From the NCBI GenBank assembly GCA_013396915.1, contig VWZL01001322.1, positions 283,967 to 347,966 on the forward strand: 64,000 nt of DNA. Direction: 5' to 3'. Positions 48,021 to 61,700 of the stretch are shown piece after piece. Position numbers and translations under genes: made by a program. This DNA comes from Stercorarius parasiticus (Eukaryota > Chordata > Aves > Charadriiformes > Stercorariidae). Within the stretch, counting starts at the first letter, position 1; every line of letters starts with the position of its first letter. The notes below the pieces were generated by a model, which did not search any database, was not told the DNA's origin, and saw nothing but the letters and a program-made list of their open reading frames with translations.

Positions 48021-51000
48021 GTCCCGAGGGCGGCTGAGGCTGGAGGAGGATTAACTCCCCGTCCATTGCCCGGAGGACACCACAAGCAAGTCCATACACA
48101 CATCTCAGCTATTAATATCCATACAACTGCTAGATTCTTGCAACACTAACACAACCCTCTTTTGGTATTTCCTGCTTATAGACTGGTAATACAAACAACT
48201 CAAATGCTTTGTGCGAGACTTTAGGTTTAGAAATTGCACTTCAATGCTTCTGTGGAGCGAGAAAGGCAGCGCGACGTCCATCTCCCCGATGGGAAGGGGT
48301 ACGGAGCCACGATCCCTTTCCTTGCGTGCCTCAACCGCTAGATAATACAATAGCCTTTCCAAAAATAAACCGCCAAGGCAAGGCTGGAGAAGATTAAAGC
48401 GGAGTATTCCTGGGGCAGGGGAGAACGTGGCCAGACCCCAAGCAATACTTTCTCAGCTCCTCTTGGCAGGCTTCAGGAAAGAGCGCGGAGAGCAATCGCG
48501 TTAGATTCCAGCTATCGCAGAGGCTGCGAAGGATGCCGAAGAGGAGTGTAGAAGCCAAGGATCTCCGCAACTTCTCTGTCCAGATTCTTCTTTGCTGTCG
48601 GTTGGGATGACTGCTCCCACCCAAACCTCCTTGGCTGCCTTCTTCCTATACTCTTGTCCACACTATCATCCTCTTACACGTGTCACATCCCCCTTTTCCC
48701 TCTGTTCAGCAGATTCCTGCCAAACTCAACTATCCTCCACCCAACGGACCGAGGAACAGACAATCCGTGCATCTGCCTGCTCTGTTCTGCTCAGGCCTGA
48801 AGAGTCTGGAGAGCAGGACCTCGCTCCATGGGCGCTTCATTCTGACTGTCGCTCCCAGGTCATCGCAGAACACCTGACAAAAACGGTGCTTTCTGCCTCT
48901 GTCAGTATTTTCCACTGACTGCAGCAGAGTTAGCTCTAAAAGCACAATATTTGAGAGCTTGGCGTTATCATTTTACAGCTGTAGCGTCTTATCAGTTACG
49001 AAAACAAATTCAGACATACTATAGAAAATGTGGGTGGCCATTTCCTCTAGAGGATAATTACATAATGCTTTGCAGAGAATCCAGGCATTTTAAACACATG
49101 CAGAAGTCTCACTTCACATTCCAGTGCTACACAGGAAGCATTTGCTGTATATGAAATTCTCCCACTAACATTACTGCCTCCATTTTTCTATTGGAAAAAA
49201 TAAAATACAGTAATCCACGTTTAGCACTTCAAACATGATGATGCTGCCAAGCATTTTACAACCACACACAGTAATTGCCTCCTACCTGATGCAGAAGAGC
49301 TCTGCTAAGGACCGAGGGGCTGCAAGGGGAGAGGTGCAGACTGTTTTTGTTGGATGTGTTGTTTGAGTTCAGTTGTTGGGTTAGATGGGTTTTTTTTGGC
49401 TACAATTCAAAACAAATTTTTTTTCTTGACTGTCAAGGCTAAAAAATGCAGCTTCATATGCTGGAATGAAAGGGAAGGAGCTCAATGATCTGAGCTAATA
49501 CTACACGTGCTTCTCAAGTGCCTCTAGACTTGGTAAAAACACACGCAAGAAGAACTGCCAGAAAGGACGCTACCCATCGATCACACAGCCTGTGAGACCT
49601 CAGGAGAGCTGAAGCTCTCAAGCAGCTTTTCACACTGAAAGAAGCAGGGAAGTCAGAGCAGCGTGTATTCCCAAAGCTGTTGGGAGAAGCGTGGAAAAAT
49701 CCTTTATGCGGCAAAAATCAACTTACATTGATAAATCTTGATTACAGAGCTCGAATGATTATGGGTAAATTAAAAAGCAGATCTGGATTCACGGGGCTGT
49801 CAGCCCTGCGGCCACAGACAACTCAATAGGTGCGATGCCGAGCGTGTCCCCTTAAACTGGCTACGAGGGATTACTGCCCACGTTTCCTCCTGCTGGAACT
49901 CACCGGGTCCTCGCTGTTGTGCTTTAAAAATTAGAGGAAATAGTAGATCCCTGACCCCAGGCACAAGAATTAACACACTGAAGAGTACAGCACTGCTACA
50001 GCATCAGCACAGATTTACATGCTGCTTTCAATATCTTTCCATTCCAGAAAGCACCTATGATATGTGAAAATTCACCGCTGAAATGCCGTTAGTTCTAGGC
50101 CTCAAAGCAGAAATTTTCCTGGCAATTAACACACAGGAGCAGGAAAGCAACACCTATAAGGAAAGAACACTGGGATCATAAACAGCTGTGCAAAGCATCC
50201 AGTTTTCAAACATGAAAAGAACAAAACCGCCAGAGCAGACAAATTGATCCTACTGGGATTTGAACACACCGTTCCAGGAAATCTGGATACTTGAGACACG
50301 GTGCATAGGTTAAAGTCAAGTTAAGGGGCACATGCATTAAACATGCAGCCATTTCGAGCCTGTTGGACCTGGACACGGCAGACGGGAAAGCATCATTCCT
50401 AAACCAACAAAGCATAAGAATTCCAGGCTCCTTCCAAGACAGAAGTACGGCAGCGTCTCTGCGGAGCCAACACTGTTCATGGGGGATAACTCACTTCTGG
50501 GGATCAGGAGTCTGGATCTCACAGCTATGGGATTAATTTATGTCAGCCCATGCAAGGCGGGAGAGGTAACAAAACTCTTCTCGGAGATCCGCAGGGCAGC
50601 GATACAAAATCTTCCTGTCTGTTTTTCCACCCTGTCGGAACATACCTTCTCTCCTGACAGAAATGGAGGCTTACACCAGACAGAGCTGAGTCAGGCCATC
50701 AATCTATCAAGGAATGACAATTGTGTTTCCAATTAGAGCAAACAGGTGAAGACACGCAGTACATACATTGCAAAGAAGAATTCAGCGCCTGCTGGAGGTG
50801 CAGGCAGCTATTTCCAGAAAATTCCTTTCAAGCGCATGAAAAGGAATATGGTTTCCCCAGCACAGACATTTCTTTGCACAAATACCTAACAAATCTTGAA
50901 AACTAAACTCAGCAGAAGCCTGCTGAAAGCATGATGCTGCAGCGTAAAAATCTCCTTGAACGGCCAGTGTCCTCACCTAAGAGCTACTTCCAGATTTATG

Positions 51001-52114
51001 GACGTGCTCATAGGGAGAATTTGTTTATTTTGCAGCTGCATTTGTGTATCAAGCAAGTTTTATGGGAGTAATAAGCGTTTTCAACAGCTGTATCCACAAA
51101 ACTCACTTTAATTCTCTCATATAGGTCTGTTTGCATACAATGAAGAGCTCTACATGGCGAGGCACGCTTTCATCTCGCCTAAGAGCTGCAGTATTAACTC
51201 ACGCTTCCCAGTGGACTTTGTTTCAACAGATTTTAGATCCAGTTTAGATCAGCGAAGAAGTACTCAACAGCATCAGCAAATCTTAACTACGCATCTGCAA
51301 CTTTTAATGGAAACAACCACCCAAAATTGCCTGGCACTCAAATTTTGAAGAGGGATAGTTAAGTGAGAGTATGAGACTAAAAAGTCATCATCATACTGAA
51401 CAGGAAAATTCACGGATATGTACACATATCAAAGAGAGGAAAGCAAATCTCCCACCTCAGATAGCTCTCTGGCAGGAACAAGAGTGTGGCTGGAAGGAGA
51501 AACCACAGCACAGCTCTATAATGTTACAATAACAAAGAAAAATTAAGGGTGAATTTTTACTAGAGTGACTTTTTGATCTCCTACATGCATCTGGATTTCT
51601 TTCCTTTCAAAAATTTGGCCAAAAGAAGTACGTTTGGCACATGAGAAACACATAACTGTCTCTAGAGCAAAGCTGTCCCACCGCCCAGCTTCCAGCAGCG
51701 GGACGGAGAGATGAAGCTTCCCTGAGGAGAATCCGGACATTGGGAAGGGGCAATGGTGGGAATGTGTCTTTGATGAAGACAGCAGAGGAAAAAAAAACCA
51801 CCTCCACATGCACATACCGAGAATGACCGCATCGGGGTGATCACTGACCATGGCCATTCGACCCCAAACATGTATGGCAGCATCCAGCTGCTCCGAGGCC
51901 ATGACGGGACTTTGGCCATCATCCCACTTGGTTCCGTTCCCCTTGCTCTCCAGAGACCACTTCAATCATCGCACAAGCAGAAGGCTTCTGCTGCTATTTA
52001 ATTAGTACCTGCACCTCCCCCAAACCACTGCGCACATCCTACGTATCACCTTGCTAATAACTTCCAACCACTTGGCTTAAAAGCATATTTTTCTGAAATT
52101 CTCCTTGTTGTTGG

Positions 52115-52136
52115 TTTTTTTTTTTTTTTTTTTTTT
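52115..52136. repeat. 22-base T homopolymer
   Basis: An uninterrupted T run in intron 1, preceded by TTGTTGTTGG. On the minus strand it is a poly-A. No retrotransposed body is recognisable beside it. Confidence 0.95.
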
Positions 52137-55100
52137 CAAGGTAAAATTTTTTTAACTCAAGGTAAAACAAGCAGCTCCAGCAAACAAGCCACTCTTCAAT
52201 GCCCACCATCACACTGAAATCCTGCATGTTTCCAACCCTGGGTCACATCTAACCCACTGCAAAAAATCCAGAGACACGCTTTTCAATGTGCCAGAAGGAG
52301 GAAGGAAGGCACATGCTTTACCTGTGGGAATTACAGGATTTCCAATTTACCTTCTATCATGTTTAAGAAACAGACAGGTACACAACACACAGAACCACTC
52401 GAACAGTGAACAAACAGCTTGCCCTTATGGCTAACACAACATTTAAGGCTCACGTTTATCCCTACCCTTCCCTGTAGTAGAGTACTTTCCATATTACTAA
52501 GTGTGCTGAACTGAGAGACCAAATATACAGGACAGACAGATTAAAAGACTTCATCTTATTGCACTAAATGAAATACCCATGGAAGGAATGCGTTAATACC
52601 TGCAGGCAAGACAGAGCTGATGGTAAGCACAACTGAAAAAGCAGCTGCTGGGGACACCGATGCCCTGTAAAGTCTGAGCAGTGAGACAAACCTCTGGCCA
52701 TCTCACCTCCCGGTACATCTTCCCTTTCCTCGACAGCATCAGGACGAGGAGCTTCAAGCCATTCTGTCTTGAAAGCCTCAGGGCTTATTCTTTAGCATGT
52801 CCCAATTATTTAGCAATGCCGACTTTGCATGTGTGCGGCACAAAAGTTAGAGCTCAACATTAAGAGGACGAAGCCCAAGCCCTTCCCTACATCCCACCAG
52901 ATAAACTAGAGCCAAAGACGGTTTAACAAGGTGAATTTTCCTCAAAGTCATAGGATCACGAGCTCAAGTACACGATGCCAGAAAGGATGGGGAAAAGGGG
53001 ACATTAATAAGGGCAGGACACGTGAAAATGACCCAGCTGACATTGCACAACCCCACAACCCAGCCCAAGAGCTGCCGGTGCTCAGGCTCCATCATCAGAC
53101 ACTTGCCCTCAAGGTACCCAGCAGCAAAGGCAGAGCTACCAACAAGGGATTTGGGAGAAAACGCTCAGATTCAGTCCGACTTTCTGGCTGACACACAGCA
53201 GGAGCCAGACGCTGTGCCTGGCCCTCTGCGCACTACAAGTCCCCAAGCTCCCAACCCTCAAGTGCTTCCACTTCACCAGCTCATTTTCAGTATGAAGCAA
53301 TAGTTAGGAACAAAGACTGCCAACAGCTCCAGCCTCATTGCCCAACACCGACAGAGAGTTCAGCCAGTGTAAGGTTAGCAGCATGCTGTGAAAAAGGCAG
53401 CATTTCAAGCAGTGGAGCAATACCGTGCAGAAACTGATCCTCTAATGGCCAAATTGCTCCTTCTCTTTATGAGGGGAGCAGAACCGCTCGCTCCTCAGAT
53501 GCGGTGACTGGCTAAGGGCAGGCAGCAGGAAATCTGAGTTTTCAGAGTGACAGCAAGGCCCTGAAGAATCAGTTCAGGAACTGTAAGAGGAAAAAAGTTA
53601 AGCTCATCTGTTTCTCTCAAAACCAGCCTACCAACTCCCACTCCTCATCTCCAGGAGGAGGTTGTTTCGGGTTGGTGCAAGAATGACGACAACCACACAT
53701 TTAACCTCTGGGCTTGCAGGCTCATGCTATGAAGGAACAAGACAGGGTTGTCATCGCTAATAGAAAAGCATCCATCCAAGCTAAAATTCCCCACTAGGAA
53801 GAGGGCAGCCCTACCCTTACAGATGGCTCCTGGCAGTGGAAATGCATTTCTTTAAACTTAATGTATGGTGGGGGGTGACGGCGGGCTCTGTCACCCCCTG
53901 CAAGATGCGATGGGCGACAGAAAGGATGGGTCACATGTGCATGTTACGCTACATCAAAGAATCCCTCCAAGCAGGAGGCAAACTAAATAGCTGCAGGAGA
54001 GGAAAAAAAAAACCAAACCAGGTCTGGTTTGAGTGCATATGCTGCCCTTTATTCCTAAACACATTACAGACACTCGCTCTGCAATCTGCTCCCATTACGG
54101 GAGCATTTCCAGCTGATTACATGCAACGGAGCAGAGTTCATACACAACACGGGCTCTACACGCCAGCGCTGACTACGGGGGCCAGAGCTAAACAAAGCTT
54201 TTCTGAAAGAAGCGCAAAAAAATGTCACCCATCAAGACAAGGAAAGTCAAGCAGCATCTTCTAGGAGAGCAGCCAGGAGCTTTGGTTTCTGTACAGTGTC
54301 GGGAGCATCCCCCTTTCCATCCCCGGTCCGAGGGTAGTGCGTTGGTAGGGGAAGACAAGAGAAAATGGGAGGGTAACATCAAAATGGTATCACCCACGGG
54401 TCCTTCGCATTTGCGGCTCACAAACCCCACTGTGCCTGAGGACTCGGGCACTTAGCTCAACTGAAGACAAAACTCAGAAGAGCTGAGCAGATTTCAAGAG
54501 GAAAGAGAAGGGAAAATGCTCACTGGAGTCATTTTAAAAACAGAGCGCGCATTTAGCCTCTAACACACATAATGCCAGATGCAGCCTCCACTAGTACTTT
54601 AATAACAATATTCTCAACCAGGAGCACCTACGCTCATCAGGGAGCGAATCTTGACCACCCGACATGCAGATATAGGATTTTACCCAAAGCCCCGAGTTGG
54701 AAAAGCTGCGCTGCTTTTTCTAGGCAGGAAAAGCAACCTCTAAGAGAGGACAGAAATTCGACAACATTTGCAAAGCGCTTACAAACCTCTCAATGAGGTT
54801 TACTAAATACCAATTTTGCAATGCGTTCTCCTCTTTTGCACCTGACTAGATGGGGGTCTGAGGATTGAGCAAAAGGAAGCAAAACCTTCCTGCCGAAATT
54901 CAATAAACTGAGCAGCCTTATGAATGTCATATAAAACAGCCTGGAGCTGACAATATCACAGAATTGCGAGCTGGAGCTAGCAGCATTGCTAAGGTAAGCA
55001 TTCCTCACTCTTCATTTGAAACTATGCTGTCCTGTTTCCACAGTGCTGGAGAAGATGCAACTAAGTGGAAGAAAATGAAGTATTTAAAAATTAAAAAAAA

Positions 55101-58100
55101 AAAATCAGATGCAGAGAAAATTAACAGGACACATCTAGCTGGTGCAGGCTCCCAAGTTCTGCTGAAGCACAATTCCTTAGGAAGGTGTAAGACTTGCCCA
55201 TCACCTTCCCTCCACCCAGCAATTCCAGAGAAATGGAAGCAACCACAAATTCCTAATCCAGAAAGACCAGGCAGCTGATGCTGCAGCGCTGAGCTGGCTA
55301 CAGCTGGCAGCCTCGCACTGTAGTCTCCCTCCCCCTTTTTCTTTTGTGAGATGGTTTAACAAGCTGCAGAATCCCAAGAGACCCGGCAATCAAACAACAG
55401 AAATAGAGCATCGTGTCTTGAACTATACGTGTCCATCTGCACTGTTTCCTTCTGACAGACACACAAAAGGTCTGAGTTTGGAGTGAAAACATTGCCAAAA
55501 GGAACTTGTGCAAATAAAATCCTGGCAGAGTTCATTTCATTCCCACCGCCTGTCATTCCCCCTCTACGGGGAGAACTGATGCACCAATTAAGTGTTTCGG
55601 GATGGCAGAAAACGTGTCACCCTCTGCTAGCTGTCTACTCTGCAAAACAGCGACATGTTCATTGTCAGACAGAATCAACAGGATTAGAACAAGTCAAAAT
55701 TACTGTTTTTCCAGCGTCCACAGTGACCTGACCTAATAAGCATCTTGGTGGGAATTTGGGATTTCTCGCAGGGAACCTTGTACCTAGAAACATGTAGGAA
55801 AGGTGATACTTTATCTAAATACGGACAACTTCCTCCTGGTTAAGTCTTAGATACGCTCTATACAGAGAAAATTAATATATCTCCATCCCTCAGTGCCCGA
55901 TTGCTGAAAAGAGCTGCCCTCTCCCCGCTCCAGCCCATGACAGCCAAGCTGAGATGGTCCATTTGGCCACCATGACCTCCAGCCCAGGCAAAGCCATCTC
56001 CACTTCATGCCTCCTCACCCTGAAACCACACCAGCCCGCACACTCCCACAGCAAACCAGTTCTTCCATTTCCACCTGGTGGCTGCCTCCAACTGGTGCCT
56101 GAAAGGCTGAATGGCGGCGCTCGGGTCTGACCTGGAGCAGCTGAGAAACAGGTAAATAGGCCAAGTAAAGCAGAGCCAGAGAAACAAAGATTCAGAGACT
56201 GAACTACCCCTTCGCTACATCAATTAAAAAGCAAATGCAATTATTTTGTAGCCATGACTGCACCTAGAATGCACTTTTGCCTTAGGGAGACAAAAAAAAA
56301 AATGAGACGGAGGGTCATACAACATCCCATTTCCCTTGTGACGTTGCCAAGATCAGGGACACAAAGGTTTTGAATTTATGCTGGCATTGAAGGGCTTAAT
56401 TGCTCAGATGGGGAGAGGGCAGCGCACACACAGGAACACACCCCGCACGCCTTCGGGAAAGACTCGCAGGGCACCCGGTCCCAGCAAGACAAGCAGTGAG
56501 AGATATTAAGCTTAAGTAAAAATGAAATTCATCACTCTGATACTGAAGACTGAATGCGATGGGATGGGAGAAGAGGCCCTCAAGGAAGGGAACACAAGAC
56601 TGGAGAATTAAGAGCTACGACAAAGCTTCCACTTAAGCCTTTGGAGCAGACTTTGCCCACATCAGCAGTCCAGCCGCTTCACCCACACAGCTCAATTCAA
56701 GCACGTACCAAATCCCAGCGCTCCAGCTTAATCAGAAGTCCCCGAAGGCTGAAGAAAGACATGGCCGAGCAAGAAATTAACTGGCAACAACACGGGACAC
56801 AAACAAGGCAACGACATACCACTGCACTGACTCCAGATGGCATTCCTTCTTGATGAGCTTTTTAATTGGATGCCCGACGAACAAGTAAGAGGGGAAAAAG
56901 AGCAGAGACAGCGAGGGTAAGAAGGCAAACAGAAAAGTGACCCTGCAGTGGCCTGGATGGGGACGTTAAGGACGCACCTGAGTGGTCATGGTCAAAGAGC
57001 ACTGTGATAAGCTCCTGCTCATTCTTGGTATGTGTCAAGCAAACAGAGAAAGCATCAACTTATGACAAGGCAAGGCAAGAGTTCTTAAGAAAGCTTAGGA
57101 AAAGTAAAATGGAAATGAAACAGGACATCCTTTTACTCCAGAAGCATCTGTGAAATCCGCCCCATTAAAAAGCAGGCATGAGAGTGAATGGCCAAGGCAG
57201 TAAATTATTTCCAAATCTTGAGATAGCTCCTGTAAAGTTGTCATTACTTGTCTACACTATCTGTAGAACAGAGATAAGGTTAGCGCTGAAAAATATGAGT
57301 GTATAAGTCAGCCAGCCAAACAAATATATATTAAACACTGAGGTCCTTTCCCTGCTAACTGCTTGCAAAGGGCTGCGGGGAAGGTCGGAGCGGCAGGTAC
57401 CACTGCTTGGAGAGCTGGCAGAGACATCCCTGACACCCGTAAACTGAATAAATAGCGGAACTGGCAGCAGAGAGAGCTCTTTCCCACGCATTTCACTGCA
57501 CACCTTGAGCTTCCAGCTCTGTTTTTATCCACCTGCCAGATTTGATTTTGCCTAAGATGACAAGCCAGCCTCAAACAGCTTTTTTCCTCACCAGGAAAAA
57601 AAAAACCACATCATCTTCGGGGAACATAAACAACATATGAGATTATGTTCCAAAACCCTTAAAATATTCTTGCCCACTTATTTGAAAGCGTACAAGAACA
57701 GTTCTGGGCCTTTTCCTCTGTTAAATACAGTTCTCCCAGCCAGGAGGTGCTTTTAGTGGCAGAGCCTTTCCCAGACTGACATTTTTAATGTACAGGAGGA
57801 ATGTATATATGCAAGTCAGACTACTAAATTATAAACTTATGCAGGGATAAAACTCTCCAGTACTTCAAACAATTTCAGGGTCATTGCAACTCTATCCCAG
57901 CAAATAATTATATCTCAGCTGTAACAACTTATACCCATATAACTACCAGGATCCTGAGGCATTTCAGATGGCTTCAAAAGCTTCCCCACCAGCAACAGCT
58001 TTTGAGGTGGAAAGCACAAACTCCTTTTCTCAGACAGCAGCTCTGCATAGCTGTCTTGGAGCAGCACTGAAGACCATTAAATCGTACCCAACTTTCCGGA

Positions 58101-58746
58101 GGAATTTAGAAGAAAATGCATAAGTCAAGCATGAGCAAGTTGTGGAGAAAACCAGAATCGTTAATTACCTCAAACTAAGATAATTTCAGAGACCGAAAAC
58201 TCAAGTCTCATGAAGCAGTTAAGGTCAATGCACAAGAAAAAAATACCTTACTATATGTTTACGCACACAAAATTTAAATGCAACGTTTAACATGCAAAAT
58301 TTTACTTCAAGATTCAAATTTCTTCAATTTGTCAACTGCATCTCAGGAGACAACATTCACCCATTTATCTTTGCATCTGACAAACTGGTTCCAGGTGATG
58401 CCACTCAACGAGCCTGCAGCAGAGCCCAGCACTTTGGGACATGGGAAATCATTAAAGCCTAACAAGATGGCTTGGGTTAGAAACACCACATTCACAAGAG
58501 TGAAACTCTGGGCACTATAATGGTGGTACGAATGAGAAGACCAAGGCAAAGAGCAACTTGAGTCATTCTGAAGCTGTACTTACAATCTAGAGCATCTCTG
58601 GGCTTCTCCTTTCCAGCCAGGCTGGATTCCCTATGGCAGCTCCCCCACCGCTGAGCCATTTCCAGCACAGACACCGAACACCCTGCTCAAATGACGTCTT
58701 CTAACTCGGACAATCAGAAAGACAGCAGTCTGGGTTGGTTTTGTTG

Positions 58747-58759
58747 TTTTTTTTTTTTT
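58747..58759. repeat. 13-base T homopolymer
   Basis: A T run after TTGGTTTTGTTG in intron 1. No adjacent element was recognised. Confidence 0.9.
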
Positions 58760-61700
58760 AACCAATTCTCTTCTTTTTAGGTCTTTATTTTCAGCGAAAA
58801 GGAATGTCAAGGACACATCCTGTTTCGCTCTTTCTGTGAAGTAATTCCCGTTGAGGTTAAAGGAAATATTTCCAAAATGCCAAACCCAGCACTAATTACG
58901 CATGTCCTCCAAGTTCTCTGTGTTCTCAGCTGTTTCTAACTCAATGGAGATGAGCCATAGGAGTTCAGACATGTGGCTTCAGACTCCACCAGGCTGAAAC
59001 CAGGCTGCAAAGAGCCCAACATCACCAGGGGAATGCAAGTAATTTTAAATCATGCAAAGGTAGTTACTAACGACACTCCAAGACAACCAGAAGTCATCCA
59101 CAGGGGATCCCAGGATGAATAGAGGTCATTTAAACGTCTCTTAAATGACAGCCAACACTTTGTCAGAGCTAACACTGCACAGCGAGAAACTATGGCTTGA
59201 AAAAAACATTGTAAAGAAGTACTAGCAAAGAAACCCCAAGTCCACTGGAGAAATTGTCCCTTCTTTAAGTCATCTGATGGACTTTACAACCCTTGCAACA
59301 GAACCTAGACCGGAATGCAAAGCTCTGACGTCTCCAGAGTTCAAGGCTTTATCATAATTCTGTTCCTGCTTCCTAAAAAAGAAAAATTGTGCCAATTTCT
59401 GAAATTAAGAGCAATAAGGAAGGGTCTGGGGAGCCCATCTGTATCACTGCATGGGCAAGCTTCAAACCTTACCAGGCACTAGGCTTCTTTAATCAGATTA
59501 CATTTTAAAACCAGGCAATTTACTTTGTGATGCCAAACTTGAAAGGATTTCTCTTAGTGTCTTAATTAGGATGAGGCAAAAGTCATTTCACCTAATTGCC
59601 AACCCACTTCAATATTAGATTTGAAAGGCCACCTATGACATCTTCAGACTGGTTTGGCCTAGGTCTGAAAAACAGCAGGCAATAGGATTAAATATAAATC
59701 TAATGAGATAATGTATTTGCATAATATTTATGGCACTCACTCTTGGACAAGGTTGTGTTCTTGCATCTTTAGTATGCAGCACTACAGACACTTCCCTTTA
59801 GCTGGAAAAAGCTTGAGGTTTATTTTTAAATTTAATTTCCCTTTAAAAGAAACCATGTGTTTAAATAACAAGGGAAGAGTGCTAATGTAATCTGCATTTA
59901 CCAAACCTAAACAACCTGAAGTCAATCTCTGACTTTCCTTAAGCTAAATAACACAGACTCTCTCGGAGAGGCTGGTAAAAACCTTGCGGACACATTCCTG
60001 TTTTAAAAGCAACTTCTTCCGTAATTTCATTAATATGCTGCTAGTTTCAGATGTTTATACTGATTTTAATCTGAAACGCTTAATAGCCACGCAAGGTGGA
60101 GTACGTCGTCAAGAACGTGTGCATATGCATGTGGTCTCAGCACTTGGCATCTCAGGGTCTCCTGGACATTTAAGAAGTTCACCTTTACTGAACACGGGGG
60201 AAAACAGCCACCTTAACACCACTGTACATACGAGAGTCTGCTAAAGTTCTTGCTTTAGGAAAAAGTAAAGTAAAAACCTACACAAATCTACACACTGTAT
60301 AGATAAAAACAGTTTTAAACTCAAGCACCTTATCCAGCAGTCTGGATTTTCTTTCAGGATTAAAACATCTAGAGAAAACTCTGCCCTGGCACACGTTGTT
60401 ACGGAGCATCCAGCTCCACATCCAGTTGGAGTTCAAGGGTGATCAAGAAAGCTTAGCTCAGATATTCATCCACACTTCTCAAAGGCCATCTCCCAGTTCA
60501 TGCAGCAAAGAGATTCCCTGATAAATCCCGAACATTTCTCAAGCGAGCCACGGTGACTCGCTACAGGACAAAAAGTTATTGTAAATTCAGGTTTAAAAAT
60601 GTGCACTTGACAAGATGAACACCCCAGTACCGGATAGCATTAAAGCGCTGCCTTACTTTAAGCAGGGCATTTCCCCACCCAGGAGAGGGCAGCAGGCAAG
60701 TTCAGAACGCAGTCCTTTGGGAAATAGGATATAAATAGCTCTGAGGACATAACACAGGCTCTCCAGGTTCCACACAGGAGAGGGGGCACATTCACACACA
60801 CTAGCACCAATTTCCTTCCAAACACAGCTCAGATCTTCCTGCCCTCCATCTTTAATTAAGCACTTTACCCCTTCATCGGTCTATCGAAGATCTTTCTGTT
60901 GCTGACAGCTACAGTCCCAGGTGGACTAACATTTCAATTTATGTTTTTCTCCCTTCTGCAGAGAGCAGCTGTATGAGCTTCTCCAGGCTGTTGCTATAGA
61001 AACCAATCAATCCTCAACAGTTTTATTTTTACCAGTTTCTGTGAAATAGGATTTATCTCATTTCCATGACTAAGCTGTATTCCAGAGCGAACTCGTTGGG
61101 ACAGTGACGGTGCCATCTCAGCATCAGACAGGACCTCGTACCCAGTGTCAATGACAAGAGGAAATGGTCATCACCCTTATTTAAATGCACCTTCTTCACT
61201 CCAAGAGGACACTTCACCTTGAAACAATTCCTGTTAGCCAGAGCATTACTGAGATGCAGCTGCATCCGTGGAGTGGAAAAGAGCAGGAGTGGATGGCAGA
61301 GCCTGGAAGCCCAGGGATGTGCTGGGAAAGCTCAGCAGAGCACCCACCCACCAGATGACAAGCCCTCTCCACACAGGGAGAAGGATCTGCACAGGCAAGC
61401 TGGATTCAGCTCAGCATAAGCTCCTCATGAAAGGTGAAGGGCTCACATGGGAGTTGAGGCATTAACACACGTTATCTGCTGCTGGCCAGAGAAACAGCCC
61501 CTCCGGGCACTGCGAGGGAAGGAGCTCAGCCTCCAGGAACTTCTCTTATCCTTGTCCAAATGCAGCTGGGAGAGGGCTTTCCCTTCTGGTTTGGGACGAA
61601 CGCAGGTGTAATCTGTATATATTACTTCCATTCTGTATCACATCTCTCACTTATGTCTTTTATATCCTGCTTGCTTTTCTTACAATCTCACTAAAACAAT

